Assembly (NCBI GenBank): GCA_922989275.2
Contig: OV277862.1
Location: forward strand, 24,037,543 to 24,101,542
DNA: 64,000 nucleotides
Origin: Gari tellinella
Lineage: Eukaryota > Mollusca > Bivalvia > Cardiida > Psammobiidae
Direction of reading: 5' to 3'
The translations under genes were made by a program, and so were the position numbers. How positions within the stretch are numbered: position 1 is the stretch's first letter; every line of letters starts with the position of its first letter. Below are positions 34,447 through 44,403 of this stretch, one piece after another. Under the pieces are notes generated by a model, which was given only the letters and a program-made list of their open reading frames with translations, did no database searches and had not been told where the DNA came from.

Positions 34447-34882
34447 TACCCCCATTCCACTGAGCGGCGATTCCTGTACGCTTCGAAATTTTGGCAAAAT
34501 CGCCGCGAATCGTAGTAGGAACGGCAACAGCACAGTAGAAACGCCCTGATCGTAGTAGAAGCGTCACAGAAACTCCTTGATCGCGACCTCACGGCGAATG
34601 TTTTGACCCTGCTCAAAATTTACGTAGCGGCATCGCCGTGGACTCGAAGCGCAGCAATAGCTTACTAAGAAATTCATGAGCGTAGTAGCAACGTAGTCAC
34701 AGCGTGGTTGACGTAGCGCAAGCGTAGTCGCATCGTACTAAAAGCGTCGAGATACATTGTATTTGCCCGCGATTCCGCTACGTTTCTCGTACGCTCTGTA
34801 CGATCTAGCGACGATCAAGGCGTCTTCACGGCGATTCGCCATTTATGAATCACAAAAATGGTCGTCCAGTGGAATGGGGGTA
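34447..34882. mobile_element. MITE with TACCCCCATTCCACTG ends
   Basis: Left TACCCCCATTCCACTGAG and right CCAGTGGAATGGGGGTA form a terminal inverted repeat with TA edges. The interior is GC-rich for this window and made of short repeated words such as CGTAGTAG, AACGTAGTC, AGCGTAGTC and CGGCGATTC. The word-reiterated interior and the related edge link it to 725-1058. Confidence 0.8.
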
Positions 34883-34909
34883 TAATCAAGACGATAACTA
34901 AAGATGCAG

Positions 34910-35407
34910 TAACCCATTACCCCATAGCCTGTTTCTAGTGTTGATGATAGTTGACCACTTAAAGCAGGTTGAAAGTAAAGCAGAATGTGCCTTAACTCTT
35001 TCCTCCCTGAAACTTTAAATGGGCAATACAAGTTTCCATTTTAGTCTAGTCCATTTCTGACTTTTAAGGGTTGTTTTTGTCAATGTTTAGCATTATGACA
35101 AACAGTGAAGACCCAGATCAGAGGGCTCCATAAGGAGCCCTCTGATCTTGGTATTTACTGTTTGCATAGGCCAAGTGCAGTTTTCACATGTATACTGTTT
35201 GAAAAGCATGCATATATGTGGGACTAGGGTTCAAAGGGTTAAGGCACATTCTGCTTTACTTTCAGCCTGTTTTAAGCTACCATCTGCTAGAATATAGAAT
35301 AGATTTCTTTCAAAACTTATTCATAACTGCGTAAGTTAAAACTATTTTATTAAGTGGAGGAATAAATTAAAGGTGTAAAAAGGCGTATTTATGGGGTAAT
35401 GAGTTAA
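34910..35407. mobile_element. Family A MITE split by a family E element
   Basis: Left end TAACCCATTACCCCATAGCC, right end TTATGGGGTAATGAGTTAA. The family E copy at 34992-35242 sits exactly in the TTAA at the tip of the family A hairpin (TGCC-TTAA then TTAA-GGCA). Confidence 0.9.
34992..35242. mobile_element. Family E MITE nested in family A
   Basis: TTAACTCTTTCCTCCCTGAA to GGGTTCAAAGGGTTAA with the GAAGACCCAGATCAGAGGGC hairpin. TTAA is present at both junctions. Confidence 0.9.
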
Positions 35408-35665
35408 AACAGTGAACATGTGTCAAGAACTAACAAGGCCAACTACTTATAAAGACGGGTGACATCTAGCTTTCTACAATCTTACCCAACTCTCGCCTGC
35501 CATAGCTAGCATTAAACAAGCAAATGTGCTGCATCAAACACTGTCATTGTTGTTGTTTTAAAAAATAGTCATTTTTCATCAATTATAAAATAAGCTTTTG
35601 CAATTTACACAATTCACTCTTGATGGCTCTGATGGCGACAAATGTGCTTCATCAAATATTATGTA

Positions 35666-35857
35666 CAGGGCTCCAGATAACGGAAAAATCTGAACAAATC
35701 CAACATTTTCTCACTCATTTCAGCACCAAATCCTATGGTGTTACTACTCATTAGAATCGTCTCTTCGAGACGATTCTAATGAGTAGTGACACCATAGGGT
35801 TCAATGCAGAAATAAAGATTTAAACTTTTTGAAATACTCCCCGTATCTGGAGCTATG
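35666..35857. mobile_element. Family F MITE
   Basis: CAGGGCTCCAGATAACGG on the left and CCCCGTATCTGGAGCTATG on the right. Perfect central palindrome ACTCATTAGAATCGTC / GACGATTCTAATGAGT. Confidence 0.85.
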
Positions 35858-36299
35858 ATGTAGCTTTTAGTTTAACTTTGTTTACAATGATCATGAAACT
35901 ACAATGCTCCATCCTTTAAGCCACAGAATTATACACTGACGGAATCGAAACCTTACGCTATATCGTAAATCTCGTGCGGCGCATACGAGACTCGCGAGAC
36001 TTGATAAGAGACTGTCTATCGGTAGTCAATATGATAAATGTGTGTTTTCGAAGCATTGTTCAGGGGTTTATATTCCCGTGAATTGATAGGAATGTCCACC
36101 AATTCATTTAAATCCTATAAAATGTCAACAAAAACACTCGAGTCGGTAAATTTCACGCCAGATTTAGCGGACAACGAGACATAAAGTGAAGATGTTGTCA
36201 CGTGACACATAATCTCGCAAAATTCAACTGCCGCGAGAGCTCAGATGCTCGCCTATTCAACTTCGCTTAGTTGCTATTCCGTTTTGTATAATTCCGTGT

Positions 36300-36647
36300 T
36301 TAAGCGACCCTCCAAAACGATTCACGCCTTACAACAACCCTTGCCACTGTTCCCCAAACGAGACAATTATCTCTAACCCTTTCACTGCTGCAATAACCTC
36401 TGCTTAAAATTGTCATCTGCTATTTTTTTCTCAAAGTTACATATTAGTTGACATTTTGACATAACAAATATAATGAAAAGTGACAAACAGCTTGAATCCA
36501 GACCAGACGCCGCAGTATGCGGTGTCTGATCTGGATTCAAGCTGTTTGCAAATGTAAGTCAATTTTCCCCCCTATAACGACTCCTTCCAAACAACGCACA
36601 CAACCTTTGTCTCCCATTGGGTGTCTCTGTAGAGAGGGAACACTGTA
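36300..36647. mobile_element. Family C MITE, left end eroded
   Basis: AAGCGACCCTCCAAAACG at the left, CAAACAGCTTGAATCCAGAC hairpin in the middle, GAGAGGGAACACTGTA at the right. Confidence 0.8.
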
Positions 36648-36662
36648 TTTCATTTATACAAA

Positions 36663-36872
36663 TACAGTAAAACCTCTCTATTACGACCACTAAATTATGT
36701 TAATTATTAGGGTGTTTACGATAGGTGACCGATTAAAGCAAGGTGACAGTGAAACAGAAAGCTCCTTTAGGAGCTTTCTGTTTCACTGCCACCTTGCTTT
36801 AAGCTACCACCTCTCTATTATACAATCAATTAGCCTTTGTTTTAGTGGTCGTAATAGCGAGGTTTTACTGTA
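36663..36872. mobile_element. Family J MITE
   Basis: TACAGTAAAACCTCTCTATT to AATAGCGAGGTTTTACTGTA, with perfect hairpin GAAACAGAAAGCTCC around TTTAGGAGC. Confidence 0.9.
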
Positions 36873-37325
36873 GCTCTAATGGTGGCATATGTGGTCATTG
36901 ATGTGGTAGAAAAACCAATATGTTCCAACTGGCAACCGATGTATTGTATTTTCCGGCAGCAGCATTAGAGAAGCATGAAAACATATTTCTATGCATAATT
37001 TGTAAAAGCGTGAAAAGGTACTTCTATGGAAGAACAGTTTATATAGGTGTACTTATTTCCCCAACACCTGTGTCACATCTAAAGCCGACACCATATGCAG
37101 TTCAAACACTTATTGTACAAGAAGATTCAATAAAGACAGATAGCAGCTTAACATTTTTTTAACACCATGGACCTGTTTAAATTGAACTTATTACATTTGC
37201 AAACAGTGTAGACCTAAATCAGAGGGTTTCTAGCCTTCTGATCAAGGTTTACACTGTTTGCTAATTTAGAGCAGTATTTATTAAACTACCAAACATTCCA
37301 AGTAGACTGGTTCATATTTTGGTAT
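36873..37325. other. No recognised gene
   Basis: An 80-codon plus-strand frame at 36920 has no known motif. A free-standing hairpin AACAGTGTAGACCTAAATCA lies at 37197-37263 (the family E core module without family E ends). Confidence 0.4.
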
Positions 37326-37566
37326 TTAACCCATTACCCCATAGCCTGTTTCTAGATTTGGAGACAGATGACCACTTAAAACAGATTGAAAGTAAAGCAG
37401 AATACACCTTAAGGCCCATTCTGCTTTACTTTCAGCCTGCTTTAGGCTACCATCTACTACGAGATAAAAGTATTTCTTAAGGTGCATATTCATAACTATA
37501 TATTAAATGGAACTATTTACCTCAGTGGAAGAATAAATGAGAGGTATTTATCGGGTAATGGGTTAA
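37326..37566. mobile_element. Family A MITE
   Basis: TTAACCCATTACCCCATAGC to TATCGGGTAATGGGTTAA. The hairpin has a few mismatches (AATACACCTTAAGGCCC). Confidence 0.9.
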
Positions 37567-37965
37567 AAAGATTCACATGGGAACGTATTAACCCACAAGA
37601 GTTACTTAGTGTTGAGAGGGTTAAAGCTGAGTTAAAGGAAAACAAGAATTCTGGGCAATTGAATGTCTTGTGGCAACAAAAAAGTGATGTTGAAACTAAG
37701 GTATTTATTACTAAGCACATGGTGTGGCAGGTGTGCACGTCTTCACTTGCTAGTAATTGCATTCTTGCAAATTTCATTAAATTTGGAGAAGTGATGCAGA
37801 GAAATAGTCCAAACACAATTAAGCCTTAGAATTTGATGTCACAGACCGCACCAGGGGAAAAGCATTACCTTAGACTCATGTTCACACTTTTTCCTGGTGA
37901 GACAAATAGAAGCATTTATCAGAGTGTTCTGTTTTGCTTTGTTTTATTTTAAACAGCCACCTGCC
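37567..37965. other. No recognised gene; short lysine/glutamate-rich frame
   Basis: A plus-strand frame continues to 37829 (WERINPQELLSVERVKAEL and so on) without a motif I recognise, and the minus strand is also open here. It could be part of an old element. Not called as a gene. Confidence 0.3.
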
Positions 37966-38216
37966 TTAACTCTTTCCTCCCTGAAACGTTAAATGGACAA
38001 TTCCAGTTTCCATTTTAGTCTAGTCCATTTCTGACTTTTAAGTGTTGTTTTTGTCAATGCTTGGCATTATGACAAACTGTGAAGACCAAGATCAGAGGGC
38101 TCCATAAGGAGCCCTCTGATCTGGGTATTCACTGTTTGCATAGGACAAGTGCACTTTTCACATGTATACTGTTTGAAAAGGACGCCTATATGCGGGACTA
38201 GGGTTCAAAGGGTTAA
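37966..38216. mobile_element. Family E MITE
   Basis: TTAACTCTTTCCTCCCTGAA to GGGTTCAAAGGGTTAA with the GGGCTCC/GGAGCCC hairpin. Confidence 0.9.
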
Positions 38217-38314
38217 ACAACAAGTGATTGTTCAATGCAATATAGAAATAATGCAGAAAGTTCCTATAGGAGTTTCTGCATTGTTTTTACCTTTCATTAA
38301 ACAATCACCTATTA

Positions 38315-38690
38315 TTAACCCTTTACTCCACAGCCTGTTTCTACAGGGCTCCAGATAAGGGGGCGCAAACTAAACAAATCCAACATTTTCTCAGTTATTA
38401 CAGCACAAAATCATATGGTGTTACACCATAGGATTTAATTCAGAGATAAAGATTTTAGTTTTGTAAATACTCCCCTTAACTGGAGCTCTGTCTCTAGTTT
38501 TGAAGACAGGTGTCCACTTAAAGTAGGTTCAAAGTAAAGCAGAATGCGCCTTAAGGCACATTCAGCTTTACTTTCAGCCTGCTTTAAGCTACCATCTGCT
38601 AGAATAAAGAAAACATTTCTTATGATACATATTCATGATTGTATAAACTGGTTTTTCTTCTTCAGCGGAGGAATAAACTCAAGGAGTAAT
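38315..38690. mobile_element. Family A MITE with family F inserted
   Basis: Left end TTAACCCTTTACTCCACAGC; the sequence TTTCTACAGGG shows family F (38344-38490) inserted in the TTTCTAGTTTTGAAGAC arm. The hairpin at 38520-38590 is intact; the right end is degraded. Confidence 0.75.
38344..38490. mobile_element. Family F MITE, deleted interior
   Basis: CAGGGCTCCAGATAAGGGGG to CCCCTTAACTGGAGCTCTG, with one arm of the central palindrome missing. Nested in the family A copy at 38315. Confidence 0.75.
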
Positions 38691-38741
38691 GAGAGTTGTC
38701 AGAGAGACAACACATTTTTATCTGCATGAGACACTACCTAC

Positions 38742-38813
38742 CTCTGATCCAGTTTACATTGGAGAGAAGCACATTAATTAAGTCTTCAGCACTCACGGAC
38801 AGCAACACAGAAG
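38742..38813 (-). CDS. Myosin motor exon 6
   Basis: 72 nt between CTTGTTTCAG and GTAGGTAG. It reads SVLLSVSAEDLINVLLSN and VNWIR. This is the L-L-x-V-S-x-E-D-L-x-x-x-L segment that comes before the R-D-A-L-A-K helix. The first two bases complete an alanine codon from exon 5, and the last G completes a glycine with exon 7. Confidence 0.85.
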
Positions 38814-38969
38814 CTGAAACAAGAACCAGCAAAAGGCATGTTTAAATCGTTGTTTACAGTTAAACTACTGATAAGTTGAAAGGAGAACCAGCAAGACATA
38901 AAATTTAAATACAGTTAAACAAATGACATATCCCCAAGAAGCAATCAGTCTCATATATACCGACAATAT

Positions 38970-39034
38970 TGTCTGCCTAAAATTGTTGTCTGCTGTTTTT
39001 CTCTATGTTACACAGTATACATTTTGACACAACC

Positions 39035-39069
<35 letters not shown>

Positions 39070-39278
39070 CCCCAAATGACAAGTTGCAAACAGCTTGAAT
39101 CCAGATCAGACGCTGTGTTATGTGGCCTCTGATCTGGATTCAAGCTGTTTGCATATGTAAGCCAAGTTGTGCTCACTCTACAAGGGTATTTATGTTCTCT
39201 CCCCATAACAACTCCCTTCCGAAAAACACACACAATCTTTGTTCCCATTTGGGTGTAATTATAGAGAGGTGGCACTGT
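38970..39278. mobile_element. Family C MITE, left end lost, with poly-C insertion
   Basis: GTTGTCTGCTGTTTTTCTC and the CAAACAGCTTGAATCCAGAT hairpin are followed by GAGAGGTGGCACTGTA. The bases normally reading ATTTTGACAGAAAAAACTT are replaced by a long C run (39029-39073). Confidence 0.75.
39029..39073. repeat. Poly-C tract
   Basis: About 36 consecutive C, then CTCCCCCC. Length of such homopolymers is unreliable in assemblies. Confidence 0.9.
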
Positions 39279-39309
39279 ACTGTATACCCTGATCAAGTCC
39301 ATGCATATA

Positions 39310-39512
39310 AAGCACTTGAGTTTAGTTTTAGATCATTCTCAAACTTTTGCTCAAATATGACCAATCAAAAGCTTGAGTCTCTTATCATAAAGTGTTTAAA
39401 TTGAGTCTAAGATCGTTCTCAAGCTTTTGATTGGTCAGATTTGAGCAAAAGCTCAAATCTGACCAATCAAAAGCTTGAGAACCATCTCAGACTCAACTCA
39501 AGCTCTCTATAA
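39310..39512. repeat. Palindromic element (GAGTTTAGTTTTAGATC type), partly duplicated
   Basis: Shares the palindrome ATTGGTCAGATTTGAGC / GCTCAAATCTGACCAAT with 41004-41127, but here the left arm occurs twice. Confidence 0.65.
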
Positions 39513-39538
39513 CCTAGGGGCTCCTATTTTTTCCTTAC

Positions 39539-39656
39539 CATAGTCTATTTCCTCTTCATTCATGACCATGACCTCGTCTGACTCTGGTTCTACAGCCATC
39601 TCTATGTTACACAGGTGTAAGATGGCTGATAGCAGAGCAAACACCACATCCATGTC
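39539..39656 (-). CDS. Myosin motor exon 5
   Basis: 118 nt between TTGTAACAG and GTAAGG. It begins DMDVVFALLSAILHLCNIEM, the V-F-x-x-L-A-A-I-L-H-L-G-N motif of the upper 50 kDa domain, with C in place of the usual G. It continues with an acidic loop (EPESDEVMVMNEEEIDY). Phase 0 at the start, one base left at the end. Confidence 0.95.
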
Positions 39657-39745
39657 CTGTTACAACAGAAACAAAGTCTTATATATTTCATAACAAACAA
39701 ATTTCAATCCTGAACTGCTGACAAGAAAAATCACAAGAATGAATA

Positions 39746-40092
39746 TACAGTAAAACCTCTCTATTACAACTGCTATCAGGGCTCCAGATAAGGGGAGTAT
39801 TTCAAAAACTAAAATCTTCATTTCTGGATTAAACCCTATGGTGTCACTACTCATTAGAATCGTCTGGAAGAGACAATTCTAATGAGTAGTAACACCATAG
39901 GATTTGGTGTTGAAATGAGTGAGAAAATGTTGGATTTGTTCAGTTTACCCCCTCTTATCTGGAGCCCTGACTGCTATAATGATTTTATGAAAGACATGTG
40001 GGATTTATGTGGGATTTAATATTAAGGCGACAGAAAAACAGAAAGCTCCTAAAGGAGCTTTCTGTTTTACTTCCACCTTACTTTAAGTAGTA
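39746..40092. mobile_element. Family J MITE split by family F
   Basis: TACAGTAAAACCTCTCTATT at the left, AACAGAAAGCTCCTAAAGG hairpin at 40030-40080. The family F copy at 39777-39969 interrupts it. The right terminal repeat is not intact. Confidence 0.7.
39777..39969. mobile_element. Family F MITE
   Basis: CAGGGCTCCAGATAAGGGG to CCCCTCTTATCTGGAGCCCTG (21 bp, quoted here only by its ends CCCC and CCCTG). Complete central palindrome. CTGCTAT occurs on both sides, a possible 7-8 bp target duplication. Confidence 0.85.
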
Positions 40093-40370
40093 ATCTCACT
40101 TAAGTAGAACATACCTATATTTCAACTTTGAAATATGGGTATGTTCAAACTTATGCAAGTTTTATTTTGGACTGTAATTGACTGGTATACATTGACTGGT
40201 TGTACCCAAATGATTCAAAATATGACAAATATTGTAGACCCTGATCAGAAGGCTCTTTCAGAAGCCCTCTGATCTGGGTCTAGATTATTTGTAAGGGATA
40301 AATATATCTGGCCCCAACACTGCACGGGCCCTTTTTGCTTAAAATGCTCATCTTTTTTAAACAATTTAAG

Positions 40371-40581
40371 TTAACCCATTACTCCATAGCCTGTTTCAAG
40401 TTTTGAAGACAGGTGACCACTTCAAGCATGTTGAAAGTAAAGCTACCATCTGCTAGGACATGGAAAATATTTCTTTTATAACATCTTCATGACAGTTAGA
40501 ACGGTATAAATTAGAACCTTTTTCTTCTGTGGAGAAATGAATTAAATGTTCTAAAAGGTTTTTTATGAGGGAAAGGATTAA
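40371..40581. mobile_element. Family A MITE lacking the hairpin
   Basis: TTAACCCATTACTCCATAGC at the left and GAGGGAAAGGATTAA at the right. The left hairpin arm joins directly to CTACCATCTGCTAGGA, so the palindrome is deleted. Confidence 0.8.
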
Positions 40582-40641
40582 GGAATATGGTGAACAATGA
40601 AGTGAAAAAGTCATCTTCTCCTTTCTTAGTCCATGCATATG

Positions 40642-40890
40642 TTAACTCTTTCCTCCCTGAAACTTTAAATGGACAATTCCAGTTTCAATTTAAGTCTAGT
40701 CCATTTCTGACTTTTGAGGGTTGTTTTTGTCAATGTTTGGCATTGTGACAAACAGTGAAGACCCTGATCAGAGGGCTCCTAGGAGCCCTCTGATCTGGGT
40801 CTTCACTGTTTGCATAGGACAAGTGTACTATTCACATGTACACTGTTTGCAAAGGACGCCTATATGCGGGACTAGGGTTCAAATGGTTAA
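40642..40890. mobile_element. Family E MITE
   Basis: TTAACTCTTTCCTCCCTGAA to GGGTTCAAATGGTTAA, hairpin tip GGGCTCCTAGGAGCCC. Confidence 0.9.
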
Positions 40891-41003
40891 TAGGATGCAT
40901 TTCAGGACTTCTAATACTGAAGCCATGAAGATATTACATGTATTTCATTTCGCATGACCACTTGTTTACTCCAGTCAGGACCAGTCCTGGTCCAAAGGTT
41001 AAA

Positions 41004-41127
41004 AAGAGTTTGAGTTGAGTTTTAAATCATTCTCAAGCTTTCGATTGGTCAGATTGGAGCAAAAGCTCAAATCTGACCAATCAAATGCTTGAGAACGATC
41101 TCAGACTCAACTCAAACTCTTTATAAC
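41004..41127. repeat. Long palindrome, about 60-bp arms
   Basis: Arms read AAGAGTTTGAGTTGAG and its complement CTCAACTCAAACTCTTT, with a tip GAGCAAAAGCTC. Related to 39310-39512. Confidence 0.8.
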
Positions 41128-41195
41128 TTGGACTCTGTCATCATGCCTGATTCATACTAAACTGATACAGCCAATCATACTGGTGTTAAATATAC

Positions 41196-41313
41196 CTGAT
41201 GGGTAAAGCCCACCACAGGCATTATTCTGCGAACATTGCTCATGGAGTTTGCATAGCCTTTGTAGTCTATTTCTGTAGGTATAACTGGAGCCCCATGGCC
41301 AGGGTCAATGATT
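41196..41313 (-). CDS. Myosin motor exon 4
   Basis: 118 nt between TTGTCTTCAG and GTATATTT. It reads IIDPGHGAPVIPTEIDYKGY, then ANSMSNVRRIMPVVGFTHQ. This is the segment between the Y-x-Y-L loop and the V-L-G-F-S site of the upper 50 kDa domain; VVGF replaces the usual VLGF. It joins exon 5 to give GFTHQDMDVVF. Confidence 0.85.
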
Positions 41314-41390
41314 CTGAAGACAAAATCAACATTTTAGATATTTAATTCAGAAGTTCATAATATTTTTCGCTAATAGATTATTTCAATTGT

Positions 41391-41640
41391 TTAACCCATT
41401 ATCCCATAGCCTGTTTGTAGTTTTGAAGACAGGTGATCACTTAAAGCAGGTTGAAAGTAGAATGTCCCTTTTGCTTTACTTTCAGCCTGGTTTCAGCTAC
41501 CACCTACATGTACTAGGATTGAGAAAACATTTCTTATAGATGGTAAATGTTCATGTCTACATAAATTGGAACTATGATTTTCTGTAGTAGAGGAATAATT
41601 TAAAGGCATAAAAATACATACCAATGGAATAATTTTTTAA
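41391..41640. mobile_element. Family A MITE, hairpin decayed
   Basis: TTAACCCATTATCCCATAGC on the left; AAAGCAGGTTGAAAGTAGAA and TTTGCTTTACTTTCAGCC inside; the right end ACCAATGGAATAATTTTTTA is diverged. Confidence 0.75.
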
Positions 41641-41751
41641 GATCTTCTGTGAAAGAGAGGGTTAAATATTGATGGATGGATGGATGAGTTGGGTTTTACG
41701 GCACTGCGACACAAAATGGGTCATAGAGTGCAGATGAATGATGATGATGTC

Positions 41752-42582
41752 TAAGGGTGCGCGGTATTACTGATATTCCGGTACGCTTGAAAACAATACG
41801 CCGTATCGGTACGGTTGGGGAATATCTGTACGCTCGGGAAACTTCGTAAGACGTTCGTACATTGCCGGTAACAGTTTAAATACTATAGTTCTGCTTAAGT
41901 AAACAATCTTTTTAACTTGTCTTGTAACTGTTATTACTTGCAGTCTATACAGGCCTCGATCTAATAGTTTACCCGCTATTGACAGAAAAGGACTGCGCCG
42001 ATAACTTTGTCACTAGTTTTCGCGAACTGGCACTGGACAGACGAAAATGAATCTGCAGATAACATATAGCGTGTGCTGCAGTCTATTAATTTTTGGTACA
42101 TGTACAGATTAAATCATTTAACAAGATTTTTACAAGAAGAAAGAGAAAAATAGTTCCATGTCATATAAACAAACATTATTTACACAAAACTATCACATAT
42201 TTAGCCAGTAGTTGGCAGAAACAGACTTCCTGATTGGAAAATCGGATAGCCCCAATCAACTATTGATAGCACCTTACTTTGATAAAACAGTTTGGAAACT
42301 ATAGCAAAACACTTACCAATAGTTATTATACAAGTACACATAGGGAAGATAGAATCTATATTACCAGTACCTATTTCTTTATATCAAATTCAAATTGCAC
42401 CCTGTAAGCTGGAGTAGTATTTGATTTCAGTATTAAGCTTAAATCATGTTCAAACTGTCATCCATGGGATAGTTTCTGCTAATTATTAATGATCAGAAAA
42501 GAAAAAGGTATATCGCGATACGTATCGCGATATGCTGTTCCCATATCGCGATACGCTTTTCCTGGCAATACCCATCCCTATA
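41752..42582. mobile_element. hAT-like non-autonomous element, 831 bp
   Basis: Flanked by 8-bp direct repeats ATGATGTC (41744-41751 and 42583-42590), as expected for hAT insertions. Left end TAAGGGTGCGCGGTATT and right end AATACCCATCCCTATA are imperfect inverted repeats of the AGGGATGGGTATT type common in animal hAT elements. The right part contains repeats of ATATCGCGATACG. No transposase frame. Confidence 0.8.
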
Positions 42583-42809
42583 ATGATGTCAGGAGGCTGA
42601 TTTTGGCTAATCTGATTCTTTGCAAAGCACTGCATGGGGATCAAAACCACCTACCTGCCTTCCTTTTAGTTCTTGGCAGAGGGGATAATCTCGGTCAAGA
42701 AACAGAAACATTCCCTATGACAAATAAGCCCCAGAACCATGGCCAGGTAGGAAGGTCTCTTAAGTAAATATTGATAAGTGTTTCATTGATTGACATATTA
42801 TCTTTTTCT

Positions 42810-43250
42810 ATAACCCTATACCCCAAAGCCAGTTTCTAGTTTTGAAGACAGGTAGCCTCTTAAAGCAGGTTGAAAGTAAAGCAGAATGGGCCTTAAGGCA
42901 CATTCTGCTTTACTTTCAGTCAGCTTTAAGCTATCATCTTTTAGGATATAGCAAATATTTCTTGTGATACACTTTCATGATTGTATAAAGTAGAACTATT
43001 TCCAACAGTGAAGAATAAATTAACCCTTAGCCTGCCAGTCACGACTATAGCTCCATATGCAAACAGCTTGGATCCGGATGAGACGCCGCGTCTAATCCGG
43101 ATCCAAGCTGTTTGACACTCGGACAACATTTTCAGCAATTTTGAGCAACTTTGAAACTTGAAGCAGACGAGAAATATAGCAGACGACAATTTATTTGGCG
43201 GGCTAAGGGTTAAAGGTGTAAAATGGTGTATTTATGGAGTAATAGGTTCA
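42810..43250. mobile_element. Family A MITE split by a TTAA element
   Basis: Left ATAACCCTATACCCCAAAGC, hairpin AAAGCAGAATGGGCC, right end TTTATGGAGTAATAGGTT. The nested element at 43020-43213 sits in the AATAAATTAAAGG site near its right end. It stops 7 bp from exon 3. Confidence 0.8.
43020..43213. mobile_element. Nested TTAA element (TTAACCCTTAGCC ends, family I)
   Basis: TTAACCCTTAGCCTGCC to GGCGGGCTAAGGGTTAA with TTAA at both edges. The core is the CAAACAGCTTGGATCCGGAT hairpin, also with GCAGACGACAATTT words shared with family C. Confidence 0.85.
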
Positions 43251-43256
43251 ACCTAC

Positions 43257-43404
43257 CTGTATTTTTCTGGAGCCTCTAAGAAGTATCTCTGTCTCTCTTC
43301 CTGTGTTAGACCACACATGAGGTTATAGAAGATGTGGAAATTTTTCTCCCCTATATTCTGTCTCGCAACACGGCTCTTTTCCAACATGTGCTCTGTGATT
43401 CGAG
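43257..43404 (-). CDS. Myosin motor exon 3
   Basis: 148 nt between ATTTTCAAG and GTAGGT. It reads RITEHMLEKSRVARQN, IGEKNFHIFYNLMCG, then LTQEERQRYFLEAPEKY. L-E-K-S-R-V and G-E-x-N-F-H-I-F-Y are universal myosin motifs. The start CT completes an alanine codon from exon 2. A CAGCG-ended MITE lies 32 bp upstream of its acceptor and a family A MITE 7 bp after its donor. Confidence 0.95.
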
Positions 43405-43436
43405 CTTGAAAATGTAAAAAAATATTGGAGAAAAAT

Positions 43437-44315
43437 CAGCGTTTTTTTTCCTTCTTTGAACGGTACCGGGGAACGGACCCGTTCCCAATTGGAGGCGGAC
43501 CCTTCCCAATTTGGCGACCGGACCCTTCCCAATCAAAAGAAATCAAATATCGGACCCGTTCCCAATCAAAATAAACATATTTCCCAATTGTCAAATTACT
43601 TTTCCCTTTAAATCATAGCAAACCATCCATATTTCAACTTATCTTTTGCTACAATGAATGTCTCGTCAAGGAAATATACAGAAGTTTATAATTCCGTGGT
43701 CTCATGAATGTAAACAAAGTTACGCAACTCCATTGACATTTTTGGGAGTATGTATAAAACAATACCAGTGATTACGGCCGATTTTCGGAAACTGTCCGGG
43801 CGAAGATTTATACATGCCCCTTCATCGAGACTGGTTAATGTTGCGTGATCGCAAAATCCGCTGAAATTGATAAGAGTTTACAAACCCAGTCTGACTCTGT
43901 TTACCATCATTTATAAAATAGAAAACCTACAATTAAAACAATCATGAGCCATAATTCAAAGTATTACAGAATTGTTTTGAGAAAGACGATAATGATGAAC
44001 TTGAATCTAGATCACTGCCTAACACTCGCGAGCTTGATTGGCAGTATTCAGAGATAGATAAAATAAGATTTTGGATTTTACCAAGTCATCAACTCTGTCT
44101 CGGCCGCAACAGCGTCTACTGTGAGTAACACACCCAGCGTAGATTTAGTTTTTACACCATGTTTACCATAATAAACAGTTCTAACGGTTTAGTAACTTAA
44201 ATTCCCAATTTCTGCGTTGTCATCATTTCAAAACTCGTTTTTCCCAATTTGACTTGAAAAATTCCCAATCTGAGGGGTACCGGACCCGTTCCCAATTGGG
44301 TGAAAAAAAATGCTG
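43437..44315. mobile_element. CAGCG-ended MITE copy 1, 879 bp
   Basis: CAGCGTTTTTTTTCC to GGTGAAAAAAAATGCTG with 5-bp direct repeats AAAAT on both sides. The interior has CGGACCCGTTCCCAATTG words near both ends. It is highly similar to 51313-52196. 5-bp duplications with CAG-CTG ends have been reported for some hAT subgroups, and 5 bp is also typical of Transib; the superfamily is not settled. Confidence 0.85.
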
Positions 44316-44403
44316 AAAATAACTAGTGGTAATATTGCAAGTATGACATTTGTAAGAATAAAGATGCCTGTCTCAATTTCAAGAAGAGCACCATGGTAAT
44401 AAA

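Noticed and set aside
37482..37829. 115-residue plus-strand frame
   Set aside because: The first part is inside a family A MITE and the rest has no recognisable domain or splice context.
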